From Lactarius indigo (Eukaryota; Basidiomycota; Agaricomycetes; Russulales; Russulaceae), in NCBI GenBank assembly GCA_025766275.1, contig JAFKAC010000038.1, forward strand, positions 434,001-498,000: a stretch of 64,000 nt of DNA, in the 5' to 3' direction. The translations under genes were made by a program, and so were the position numbers. Below the pieces are notes generated by a model, which saw nothing but the letters and a program-made list of their open reading frames with translations, had not been told where the DNA came from and did no database searches. Every line of letters begins with the position of its first letter. Within the stretch, counting starts at the first letter, position 1. Positions 24,301 through 35,355 of this stretch are shown piece by piece.

Positions 24301-25096
24301 GTTCCAGAGTTGACCAGTTGCACACTCCCAGCGGACGTCTTACGGGGTGATTTTAAAGGCAGTGTAGGCGCAAGGTGTAGCGTTCGCGCGGGGAGACACT
24401 TCTTTGGGTTGGGGGCGACCTGACTTGCGACAGGTCCCGCCCTTATTGCGGCGAGATCGCAGCGGAGCTTACGACATTTCATTTCCTCTGAGACGTGATG
24501 TTGTCCCCTCAGTCAACGTAGTACAGAAGCAGAACCAACATTCATATACTGAAGTACTAAGACGCGCAGAGTCACGTGAACAGACCGGGATATAGTCTCT
24601 TACAGGAATGGACCGCGGTGACCGACGGTAAACCTGCGATACACAATTTCGTATACAGGCTGGTCACGAGCCTATTGCAGGAAGACAAGAAATGAAAGTG
24701 GGATCTGTGTCACAGAGCCATATCACTAGGCGCGGCCATGTGACCATCGTCTGCTCGATTTCAGTGAAACGATGCATATCATAGTACGGGTAGTAGTGGC
24801 AAATCACCGAACATGTACAGGATAGAACTACACGCTTTGTACCCGTGTTGTTGAAACAGGACGGCAACACTTAAGCTCATAGGTATAAGGTATGGGAAGT
24901 ACGGGAGGAGGAACTACGGGAATGATTCGCAAATGTGGAGTTATGGTACACGGCACATGTGGGGGATTCGAACAACTGTGAATAAATGAGATTTAAAACG
25001 AGTAAACACGAGTAATGGGCCCAAGGGAGAGTAACTTAGACGGGAACGAAAAAAAGGCAAACAATCAAGAATTTACGCATCGCCCCGAACCTGCTT
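21318..25096. other. Gene-poor region of about 3.8 kb
   Basis: I could not support a gene here. Open frames of 60-140 codons occur (for example 21557-21985 and 23743-24135 on the plus strand), but they have no recognisable motif, no consistent exon joins and odd composition. No terminal inverted repeats or long terminal repeats were seen, though an old degraded element cannot be excluded. There is a run of nine C at 23287-23295. Confidence 0.45.
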
Positions 25097-27799
25097 TCAT
25101 GAACCGACGTCTCCTATGCGCGTCAGTGCAACGCGCCGCTTCTTCTTTGGCGGTTCCGGGACCGACACCGGCATTTTGTCGGACTCGTCACTATCAATGG
25201 GGGCATCGGCGGCGGCAGTTGCTTCACCAGCGCTACTAGCGACAGACTCGGACTCGGGGACTAACGTCACTCTCCGGCGCGACACTTTTCGCTGGCGTTA
25301 GCGGTCGCTTTGCCGACAGCCGAGGAGATTGAGATGGTGGAAGAGAGATGGTGGACAATGCGGGAGTCGTCGACGGTGTCAGCACCGACGAGGACGTCAG
25401 CGGGACGGCGTGATTGTGTGCAATGGACTGGAATTGCAATGTCTGCTGTTGGACGTGGTGTGCAGCGAGTATCTCGTCGAACACGACAATGGTGCAATAG
25501 CCGTCGCGCGAGGAGAGCATGAGACACTGCCCATCGGGCGACCTACACACAGCACACATGTATGAATTTGTTTGGTTCCCAAAGGTGGTGGAGAAAAGAA
25601 GAACTGACCAACTCATATCTGTGAATTCGTCATAGTGCAGTTTCGTGAGCAGGCAGATTGGCCCTGCTTGTTGCGTATCGTGAATCGCAATGGTATCCAT
25701 CGTCGCCACGGCAAACAACATGCGATATGGAAGTGCAAAAACGGACCCGCTACTCGGGGGTGGTGCTGGCGTCGACGGCTTCGACATTGCTGGGCTAGAG
25801 GCTCGCACGGAGTCGGTAGCCGAGAGCACGGGGGACAATAAAGTCAGAGACGTCGGCAACCCATGTGTGAACGCAGGGACAGCGAGCGGCGCCAACAACG
25901 CCGACTTGGATGGCGACGCCATCTGGGGGATCTCGCTTGATGCCGAGAGTGCAGGCGTGTTAGGCGTCGAGGCCTGCGAACCTCCAACGTCCACATTGAC
26001 GGCTGTATCTCGACCTTTCTCGACTACCACATGCCTTGTGTCCGTCGGGACGTCCGGGCCAAATACACCAGGACGAAGCTCGTATAGTATCGGTGAGAAC
26101 CTGACTGCAACGCTCGCTTTCTTGTGTCCGGGAAGTTGTGCAACCGGTGGCCGTGCGAAGTTGGCACGCGAGTAGATATAGACTGATGACCCGGAGTTCG
26201 AATTGGCAGCGTCTGGGTGACCCTTCCTCCCACGCGCCTCTTCCGTTTTGTTGCCGGAAGACGACGACCGGGATGCGCCCGGGACCACTGACGGATCTTC
26301 GAATTGTCCAGCCGGCGTCATCAGGAGACCTCCGTCGGGACTGAAGGTCAAGCGCCGGAAAAAGTTGGTGAAGCCTTCGTCTCCATACAACCTGACAGAG
26401 TTCCAAGTGGATGGAGAAGGGATGGCAGAACGAATGGCAGGTAACGCAGGTAACGGCGAAGGAGAACGCGCATAGCGAGCATAGAGCGCTGGAGAACTAG
26501 GTGCATTAGAACCACTGAAGGACGAGCGCCGTGAAGATGGCTTATCCATAGGCGGCGGGGGGAACATCGACTGAGAAGGGGTGCTAGCTATGGAAGTTGC
26601 AGGAGTAAGTGGCACGTTCTGATGCTGCGTAGCGCCAGAAACAGAAGATGGAAGTGTCTCTTCCTTGATCTGCTCGCTCAAGGTGGTTATAACGGATTCG
26701 GTGTCACTTGCGGTGGATTCTCGACGGAACATTCTTGGCCGACCGTGCGAACTGGGGGTGCGTGTGTGATGATGAGCGATGCGCGAATTTTTGCCCACTG
26801 CATGAACTTCGAAGGCGCCTGATTTGGTGGAGACGCTGTAGACGTGCATGGAACGGTCGCTACTTTGGGTAGCAATGAATTCGTTAAGTGGATCCCATGC
26901 GACACCTTGGACGTAATGATTGTGTTCGGCAATCTCGGAAATGCATTTCCCTGGAGAACAAGTGAATCCTATCGGCCTTGACTCGAGATGGAATTGTCAT
27001 TACCCTCAGACACCAAAAATATCCGCGCAACATTATCGGTGCTGCCAGAAATTATATATTCTCCCGTTGGACTCCAAGCAAGATCATAAACCTGCATGGT
27101 CGTGCAGCTGAAGGGAAGGCTCAGGGCCCGAACAACGCAAGTGAGATGGCAGCGCGTACCGGAAAGTAGTGCGCGGCTTCCAGTATTCCTTCTCAAACTG
27201 CATGTCATCGGCAGTGAGGTCACTGCCATACGCGGCTTGAGACGGGGAAGTTGATTGAGCCCAAATGATAATCATTCCGTCTGCCAACCCCTCATTGTCA
27301 AAGGACGCGACAAAGGATGACAAGCAAAGCACGTACCATCACCGGCTGACGCGATTAGCTCGCCTAAGCATTGCGATGAATACGGAACGAAGGCGCCTGG
27401 AACGGGAAAGACGCATGCGCACCATTAGGGCTAAAACGGACGACATTCACTGGGGCGGAGTGCCTGCTGAGGGTGGCAAGGTATTCGACTCTAGGGGGTC
27501 GTGGTACGGGTGGATTGACCGCGTCGTTAAGTGCGGCCTCGACGAGGGATGGAGGGGTAATGTTTGGATAGACCATCCAGATCTAAAAATTATACTAAGA
27601 AATGTCCCGAAAGAGAATAATGGGAGGAGATACGAACGCGAACATAATTGTCCTCTCCTCCTGTCGCCAGACGATAGGACTGACCAGCAAAAGCCTTGTC
27701 TTGGGAAGGGCGCGCCTTTTTGAAGAAGACGGGTTGAAAGTCACAGGTGGAGATGGGTTTGCTGTCGTGCCAGCGTATTTCGAGCGTCCTGACGCGCAT
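25097..27799 (-). CDS. CAC2: Chromatin assembly factor 1 subunit B (WD40)
   Basis: Seven exons: 27799-27638, 27582-27423, 27363-27337, 27280-27160, 27107-27004, 26950-25609 and 25542-25097. It starts MRVRTLEIRWHDSKPISTCD, the classic CAF-1 p60/Cac2 opening, followed by WD40 repeats (LATGGEDNYVRIWMVYPN, SAGDDGMIIIWAQS, VYDLAWSPTGEYIISGSTDN, NHYVQGVAWDPLNEFIATQS). A Ser/Pro-rich insertion precedes the last repeats (FSPDGGLLMTPAGQFED, DEFTDMSWSPDGQCLMLSS). The C-terminus in the adjacent frame, PPKKKRRVALTRIGDVGS, is typical of the family. One extra A in a four-A run at about 25286 separates it. Dropping that base makes the exon sum a multiple of three, giving 786 residues. CAF-1 deposits H3-H4 behind replication forks. 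It lies 118 bases downstream of NUP57 on the same strand. Confidence 0.92.
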
Positions 27800-27917
27800 T
27801 TGTGGACGTGATTCTTGGTAGTGAGGGATACGAGAGAGGAGAGTTGACCCGACGGCCACTTAAGCTCGAGCAGGGCCGTGCCACGGAACGAGCCGTACGT
27901 GATCTAATTACAATCAA

Positions 27918-29997
27918 CTATATTGCGCTACGACTCGAGTCCACTCCTCCCTGAGGTCCCTCGTCTTCCCCGTAAATAATCCCAATGTCTCTCACGTCCT
28001 TTTGAATGATCCTCGTCAGATGCGTGAGCCCCGCTTGTTGTTCTCCTAGAATCTGCAAACAAACCGTGCGCGTTAAAACAAACCCCTCGATCGAGCTCGT
28101 GACTTGCGGAATCCCATACCTGGACAATCTGATTCAGTCCTTCCTCGTCCACAACGGCCCACTCAACCCCATCTGTGCTTCCCCTTGAGTTTGCGCCGCG
28201 TGTGGCATTCACTGCTCCGACAAGCGCCCACAGTTCGTTCAATTTCCCTATGATTCTTCCCATCCCCCCTGGTCGCCGTATTTCACCGTCGATTTCCTCC
28301 AATGCCGCCCGAAGCGCCTCTTCTTCTGGTCGGATTGACGACGAACGAAGCGCGGGAATCAGCAAGTGCAGATGCTGCACAAGCCGGAGTAACCGGTGTG
28401 TCAGCTGAGCCTGAGCGCTTGCCAACTTTTGCAGCCGAGGTGCGTTCGATAGAACATGCCTCTCTGAAACCTTCTCGATCCGTGCACGGATCTCCTTTAA
28501 CCTTTCTTGTTGTGCCGTTGCCTGCTGAGCTTGGGCTTCAACACGCTTCTGCAAGTCGTCAAAGCTAGTAGCCAAGACCGGAACAAGACTTGCGTGAGGT
28601 CACATCGCAGCGTAAGTACAAGGTATAAGGCAACCAGACGAGAGGACATACTGCGTTGGGTCGGGGTTCTCACGAACGGCCTTCTGCCATAGGGATTCAT
28701 CTGTGGCGTTGGCTGGTCGCCCATATTGGTGTACTTGGGAAGGGTCGACGAAATTATAAAAATAGTGCTGTAGCATATTAGTGGCCTTATCCTGGCGTAA
28801 AAGCTAAATGGAGCGTACTTGGAAGCGATTAAGGGGGGATGTGGGATTCCAGGCGCCGACGATAGCCTCTATACGCTGTTGCAACTGTCCAAACTGTGTC
28901 AGAGCATCGGTTTGATTTTGGGGGGCAACACTAGAGATCTTCGTCGGGAACAGACTGCCTGTGCCCAACGTGCTGCTGCCAAGCAACCCGGATGTTGATG
29001 GTTGAGACATCTGCCCGCCACCAATGAGGAATGAGGTTCCGCCAGCGCCCGTCGTTCCTATGTCGGTGGCCCCAAATAGACCTGCACCCGGTGTTGTCGA
29101 CGAGCCAAAAAGGTTGGCCGACCCAGACTGTTGGCCCTGTTGCCCCGCGGAGGAGCCAAAGAGTCCACCACCAGCCACCGGCTGTTGTTGTGACGTCGTG
29201 TTACCGAACAGTCCGCCGCTCGGAGCGGGCTGCTGTTGCTGTTGAGCCGCAAATAACCCTCCACCCGTCGCAGGCTGCTGCTGAGTTGCAGTCGAACCTC
29301 CAAACAAACCACCGCCAGCCGCAGGTTGCTGCGTCGTACTCCCGAATAAACCACTTGTAGGTTGCGTGGCCGTGCTTGAACTCGTGTTGCCAAACAGCCC
29401 ACCCGGCGCCGTTGGTTGTTGTTGTTGTCCGCCAAAGAGTCCCGTACCTCCCGTACCGGACGTTCCCTGGTTCGCGACATTACCTAGAACCAAACAGACC
29501 GCCCGCAGCGGGTTGGGCCCCGCTCGTACCTGTCGTGTTTCCGAACAAGCCACCACTCGGCGCCGGGGGCTGAGTACCACTCCCCGCGCCAAAGAGACCG
29601 GCACCTGCCTGTGGCTGGTTTTGCTGCGCCGTACTGCCAAAGAGGCTCCCGCTGGTCTGCGGTTGGTTTTGCGCCGTTCCACTTGCCAAAAAGGGCGCCA
29701 CCCGTCTGACCCGGGTTCTGCGTGCCCGCCGGGGTGGTGTTGCTGCCAAAGAGGCTACCGCTAGTTTGCTGAGTCCCGGTGTTGGCTCCACCAAAAAGAC
29801 CCGTGCCAGCACCCTGACCTTGCGCTAGTGCCCGGTTGGGTGCCGCCAAACAATGAAGGCTGCTGGGTGCCCGTTGTGCCTGCGTTGGTCCCGGTGTTGG
29901 TCCCAGAGCTCAATCCACCGAACAGCCCACCGCTCTGACCAGGCTGTTGTGGGGTTGTGCTCTGATTTCCAAAGAGGCCTCCTCCAAAGGCAGACAT
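27918..29997 (-). CDS. NUP57: FG nucleoporin Nup57 (Nup54 family)
   Basis: Four exons: 29997-28819, 28767-28652, 28588-28120 and 28052-27918. The N-terminal third is built of GLFG repeats in a Q/T/P-rich background (GGGLFGNQSTTPQQPGQSGG, GTGLFGGANTGTQQ, SGGLFGNTTSQQQ). The C-terminal half has the Nup54 core: TDALTQFGQLQQRIEAIVGA, HYFYNFVDPSQVHQYGRP, FDDLQKRVEAQAQQA and EERYH-like coils, ending RDIGIIYGED. In yeast it forms the central Nsp1-Nup49-Nup57 channel trimer of the pore. The repeat region changes frame three times, each by one extra base (about 29826, 29682 and 29484); the three add up to a net return to the original frame. Removing them gives 631 residues. Confidence 0.92.
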
Positions 29998-30226
29998 GTT
30001 CGAATTAGCTCAATACGTTGTTTTGTTGCGTTAAAAGAACGTGTCCTGCGTTGTTACAGTTATTTGACTTTCAACTTTGTCATTTTGACACGCACCTGAG
30101 GTCAGAGAGGAACGAGAAAGAATGGGCTTACACGCGTTTTGGTTTCGCAGAGTCGAGGGACCAGTTGAGCGTGGATTCGTACCGTAGCGCTTCTCTCGTA
30201 ACAAAGAGCAACTCGCACACATCGCA
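29998..30226. promoter_or_regulatory. Shared divergent promoter, NUP57 / ribokinase
   Basis: The start codons are 229 bases apart in opposite directions with no other gene between them. No clear TATA box. Confidence 0.45.
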
Positions 30227-31558
30227 ATGTCGCACTGTTTAGTCCGTGGATCCCTCAGTCAGCGGTACTTCATCCATTCCGCTTCTTACTGAGACTTAGA
30301 AAAAATTCAAAACACTCTAGACATCGACGAATTCTTCTACGGTACGCATGTTTGACTATCCATTGCATTGTTCACATATGCCACTATGAATATGTTACAT
30401 AGTCACCGACGTCGTTCGCCCGGGACAGACCATCTCGTCCACAAGGTTCGACCGTCGCGGAGGCGGTAAGGGGGCAAATCAAGCCGCTGCCGTCGCTCGC
30501 GCAGGGGGAGCCGTAAGCCTTGTCGGCGCCGTTGGAGATGATGGCGAGTGGCTCGTTCGTGATCTGGAGGGTTATGGCGTTTCTGTTGCCAACGTCTCTA
30601 TTGTGAAGGTACGCTCACAATCCTATCACTGGACACTGTACGCTGTCGCCTTTGCGCTGAGGTGTTCCTCTTCTTATAGGAGGTCACAGGCCGCGCTATC
30701 ATCCAACTCACTCCGGAAGGCGAAAATTGCATCAGTGCGCCTAGGGGACATACTCACGGCATTGCACCGATCTGACCACGAACTGACGCCAGTCTTGCAC
30801 AAAGGAGCAAATTACGCTCTACATGATCTTCCGACGCAAGGCGAATTCGAACGACACTTCACTGGGATTTCACATCTCCTTCTACAAAACGAGATTCCTT
30901 GGGCCACCACACTCGCATACCTCGAGTATGCGCATGCGCAGGGCGTCGTGACGATATTCAACCCATCCCCCATGCCTACAGACGTGCAGCTACACTCTTT
31001 TCCCTGGACAAGCCTCTCATGGCTAATTGTCAACCAAGGCGAGGCAGAGAGCCTTCTTCGCGTGATCGGGGGTGGTTCCATGAACCAGGGGACCGAAGTA
31101 GAGTATCACGCAGACTGGCCAAACGACGACGCTCTGAGGGTTGCTCTTTTGACGCTCAGCAAACTGTCTCGTAGTGGGGCTCTTCCCTCAACAGCTGTGG
31201 TCTGTACATTAGGTGCAACTGGCGTCCTCGCGTCAATGCAAAGCCCCAAGGAGATGCTCTACCTTCCTGCAGCGACGCTTCAAGGCAATGTACGGGACAC
31301 CACTGGCGCAGGCGACTGTTTTACTGGATATTTTGTTGCCGGCCTGATGCAATTCGGAAATAGACAACTGTCCAAAGACGAGACGATCGAACTTCTGCGA
31401 CTTAGCGTACAGGTATGTCCGTGTCGTTACAATCGAACGGTCTCAACTTAGCGGTTTAGGCTGCCGGAATGTGTGTGGAAAGAAATGGTGCGATGGAGAG
31501 CATTCCGGAGCGCGTTCTCGTAGAGGCCCGACAACCCATTGAGACGAAACCACTGTAG
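30227..31558 (+). CDS. RBK1: Ribokinase (PfkB family)
   Basis: Six exons: 30227-30257, 30322-30342, 30403-30608, 30680-30734, 30793-31412 and 31460-31558, giving 343 residues. It begins MSHCLVRGSLNIDEFFYVTD and runs VRPGQTISSTRF, RRGGGKGANQAAAVARAG, AVGDDGEWLVRDLEGYGV and GRAIIQLTPEGENCI, matching PfkB signature 1. Near the end VRDTTGAGDCFTGYFVAGL is PfkB signature 2, with the catalytic Asp in GAGD. The enzyme phosphorylates D-ribose with ATP to ribose 5-phosphate in the cytosol, feeding the pentose phosphate pathway and nucleotide synthesis. Length is normal and all joins keep frame. The second exon is only 21 bases. It converges with RPL27. Confidence 0.94.
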
Positions 31559-31713
31559 TAGTGGACTGACAGCTGGTGCGGTCGGATTACCTATAATCAA
31601 AGGAAAATGGAACCTGACGTGCAGATTGTAGGGGTGCGGGACATATACGAGTGACATGAGTGTACATGTGGCATTTTAGTCGACGTCATAAAACAGGGAT
31701 AAGAAAGAAGAGG

Positions 31714-32327
31714 TCAGAACTGCGAAGCATTATTAGTAGGTGGCTCTGAGCTACAGTTTATGGACGCATACCCGAAGAGGTTGGAAGAACCACTTGTTCT
31801 TCCCACTGGTATAACGCTCCTCTAACAACTTCTTCAGTTGTTTCTTTGAGTCCTCCCGCTGTGACGGCTCCTTGAAGGTTTCTGATGACAAAATGCCCTT
31901 CAAGCTTTCCAGCTCCACCGAATATCTAGTGGGGAACAAATGGGAATAGTTTACCACCTAGGAGTGTTAGGTAGATAAGACGAATACGGTCGCGAGAAGT
32001 ACCTTGATGAAGGGTTTGACCTTGCTCCTCCTCGCAAGCCTCTTGGCTCCCATGCGCTTGGTCACCTTCCTAGGGTAGCGCTCGATACCAGCGACAATAG
32101 CATGTGGATACTGGCGATCCTTAGTACCATCGTCGACCTGTTTTATGATGACAACCTTCTTGCCGGCTTGGCGACCTTGAAGGACGATTGCAACCTAAAC
32201 ACGCCGTTATTCGATCTCGATGGCCTATACATGGAAGACAATGGGTACTTTTCCTGGCTTGTACACTAAAAATAAGGGTAAGAACCGCACCAAGATGGCC
32301 AAGATATGGAAACACACCTTTGACCAT
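31714..32327 (-). CDS. RPL27: 60S ribosomal protein eL27
   Basis: Five exons: 32327-32318, 32265-32249, 32194-32003, 31957-31772 and 31719-31714, giving 136 residues, exactly the family length. The sequence reads [62 protein letters not shown] and [19 protein letters not shown], ending [11 protein letters not shown]. The first coding exon is ten bases, the second seventeen, and the last holds only one Phe codon plus the stop (ttctga), with a good branch point (ctaataa) before it. eL27 sits on the solvent side of the large subunit. Confidence 0.96.
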
Positions 32328-33027
32328 CTTGACTTTGTCGTCCGTTTCACGGGGGGTTACTCACGAGACGATGGATGGCACCCAGCCACCCGGATATTGC
32401 CAAGAGGAACTATACAGTATATGATTACTAATCAGGACCCGGCACCGAGTTAGTCCCGGACATGCCCATTGCCCAGCGATGCACTGTGTGCGTGGGTAGT
32501 GCATGCTGATAACGATGCCACGCCTTCAACGACGATCTTCCAAGAGAACGTTGTCATCGTCTCAAACTTCTAGGATAGGCTATGATTGTGAAAGGTGCCC
32601 TACAGGCGGAGTGCCTAGAGCTTCTCAGGTGTCATTTATCCTCAACTAGGGATGCTCTTCGCAGACAACTCGTGACGTGGGGTGCATGCAAAGTCCTCAC
32701 CATCTTGTCCATCTACCTGCGCCTTGTGTCTAGATTGGTCTTGCGCAACCACAGCGAATCCACTAGAACGTTCTTGATTCGACTGATTGTGCAAAAGTTA
32801 TCGGATGTGCTCTTATCGTAGATGCCAGCAGCAAAGCACCCTTCACTTTGGGGTTCCCGCTCCACATTCGCTGTGCTCTGTGTGTGAGCCTAGAAAGTGG
32901 CACTTCCTTGCGCCCAAGACATGTTTGAATTTGGCAACGACAAAAATGAGGATGATATTCCATGGATCTATAAGAGGCCCGTGCTTTCGATCCTTTCGAC
33001 GCAGCTGCAGCCCTCACAAGTACTACC
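32328..33027. other. Intergenic between RPL27 and vWA gene
   Basis: No gene seen. It contains the RPL27 promoter on the minus strand and the leader of the vWA gene on the plus strand. Confidence 0.45.
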
Positions 33028-34743
33028 ATGGCAGCTTACCCTCAACCCCCGAGCCCCTTCTCAGGAGTTAATTACAACTCTCGTCCTGAACTTCACCAAC
33101 GGCAACCAAACGTGCTCGAACAGGTGCTGGCCAACCCTCCCGACGTGTATGCTGCTTCACCGGTACTCGCTCCTACCCCGCCTGCGAACTTTAAGAGCCC
33201 CAGTTGGCCACCTTCTGCTGCCCAGATTCCCAAGTCACCCAAAACGTTTTTGCAGTGGAAGGCGGACTGCAAAGGCAACGACTGCAGACTTTCAACGTAA
33301 TGGATTCCCTTCTCCAGTTGCCTGGGTAATCACCTTTCGCATTACTCCCCTTCTTTGGTTCATGGGTTTGTTATGTAGGTCTACGTAGAGGGCCACTGAA
33401 ATCCCCCCCAATGCTGTCATAGGAGGTGTCGATCGCAAAGGGCCATGGTACATCGCCCGAGCATTCTATGAGGTCCGATATCTACTTATCTTGCACCGTG
33501 ACCTCAATCTGATTTCGATCTTCACTAGGGCTCCATGGGTGAGTTGCATGTATGACCTGGTCTGCCATTAGGGTGATCTTGTTCCTTTGAACCCATTCGT
33601 AGAACTCGGCAAAGCGGGGCGGCATTTCAGACTCGGCGCCTCTATATCATTCCATGGAAAAGAACGCGAGGTCAGTAGCTACCCTTTCATCGACACCACT
33701 TCGCTCAAACATCAGGCTTCAGGTCGACACCTTCGAAGTGCTCGTCGAGGCCAATTTCCCCACCCGTTGGGTTTACCAACCCCTCCCGTCGCTCCGAATC
33801 CCGGACTTGCTGGAGCGAGCTTTGCGTGAGTTAATCTCTCCTTCCATCGGTATTTGTTCTTAACTTGGCCACAGTGACTTCAAGCTTGTTGTGGTTATCG
33901 ACGACTCAGATTCGGTAAGCCTTGGACAACCACTTTTGATAGACCCTCTGAAATTGTATTCCCCCCCTGTAGATGGAAGGATCCTTGTGGCTCGAAGCCC
34001 GTGACGCCCTAGCTGGCGTCGCAGAATTCTCTAGCCAAAAAGGAGGAGAAGGTCTGGATATATATTGCCTCAACAGCCCTAGATACCGCCTCGATCTCAG
34101 GGTAAGCCACATGTCTTCCTCTCCCCAAATGCCGACCTTATGGTTTACAGAGCGAATCGGACATCCGCGATTACTTCAACAGCATTATCCCAGATGGTGG
34201 TTCCGCTCTACTTCTTCACTACTCTTTATTCACATTACAACAGGTCAGACGCCTACTGGCGCCAAGCTGAAGCAGATTCTGGATATCTACGTTCCAAAAA
34301 TTGAGGACCCTACCATCCAACCACAAGCCCATCAATATTCTCGTAATCACGGACGGTGTCCCCAGTGAGTAGCCCGCCAGGCCCTTTCAAGTACAAGCTG
34401 ACCGTGGGACCAGCCGACGATCCTAGACAAGTGATTCGTTGACTTTGCTCGTCGTTTGGATCAAAAGAACGTGCCTTTGCGCAAACTCGGCATACAGTTT
34501 GTCCAGATTGGCGACGATCTTGGCGCCACTCAGGCGCTGAAAGAGCTAGATGACAATCTTGGGCCGACGCACGGCGTCCGCGTAAGGAGACCTTGCCAAG
34601 TCCTCATCCTCATGTAACTAATCCTCTCACTTTTCAGGATATGGTGGACACGGTTACTTTCAATAGCGACGAGCCGCACCTCCGCACGGAAGTTCTTGTG
34701 AAAGTTCGTGCTCGGAGCACTCAATTCCGAGATCGACTTCTAG
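33028..34743 (+). CDS. von Willebrand factor A-domain protein
   Basis: The ATG at 33028 has an excellent context (accatggca). The first exon is proline-rich (MAAYPQPPSPFSGVNY) and leads to SPKTFLQWKAD and, in another frame, LQTFNVMDSLLQLPG. Further exons read VIGGVDRKGPWYIARAFYE, LVPLNPFVELGKAGRHFRLG, VDTFEVLVEANFPTRWVY and the vWA core DFKLVVVIDDSDS|MEGSLW with the metal-binding DxSxS pattern. Then come QTPTGAKLKQILDIYVPKIE, PINILVITDGVP, LGIQFVQIGDDLGA and VLGALNSEIDF. This family is common in basidiomycetes; its role is not established. At least two extra bases (near 33660 and 34704) break the frame, and the join around 33300-33400 is unresolved, so the model is incomplete. Confidence 0.7.
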
Positions 34744-34783
34744 GACCCTGTCTCCAGCTCTCTAGTCCCAGCTACCAGAATTA

Positions 34784-35355
34784 AGGGAATTAGTGAGTTG
34801 GGCCTGCCGAAGGTTGTGGATGATCATCTGGATATCAGGTTACTTACTTCGCTTCTTCGATTTTGTATAAATAATCCCAGTGTCAAATGGTGATCTCAGT
34901 CAGTGGTCTAGGCGCCTGTTATATCTTCCAGTCAGGTACTTGGACTATGTCTGACCTACCGTCACTGGTGACAGTACTACCCATAAGGTGGCCCGCTTCT
35001 CGGTGCACTAGTGTAGCTTACTACGATATATTGTCTCGATCGTGGGAACCTGTTTGACTACGTTTGCTCTGTTCTCACTTCAGAAACTTGAACACCAACT
35101 GGTATGGCGGGAACATCGTGATCGGCTTTGTAGTGGTCGTAGTACGGGTCATCCAATGGGACTCGCACACTGCACTGCGGAACTGTGTCTAGGTATGAAT
35201 GTGCAGTTTGCATCGATAGTAGCGATACACAGGAGAGAAGCGAAATCGTATAAAAGATTGTGGATAGGCTAAGGGAACGAAGAAAGAAGAAAAAAGCTGC
35301 TTGGCGATATATAACTTTAGTTCAAAAAATAGGTCTCAGTGGAGTTCAAACAGTA
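34784..35355. other. 3' flank of glutaminase copy B
   Basis: No gene seen. From about 34880 the sequence is alignable with 1010-1440, the 3' flank of copy A. The shared words include atctcagtcagtg, tttgctctgttctcac-like and agattgtg. Confidence 0.55.

Noticed and set aside
24955..25030. Possible tRNA on the minus strand (gttcgaatccccc resembles a B box)
   Set aside because: No matching A box and no cloverleaf can be drawn in the upstream 60 bases.
29024..29764. Plus-strand frames opposite the NUP57 repeat (Pro/Cys-rich)
   Set aside because: They are the reverse reading of GLFG/Q-rich codons; no independent evidence.
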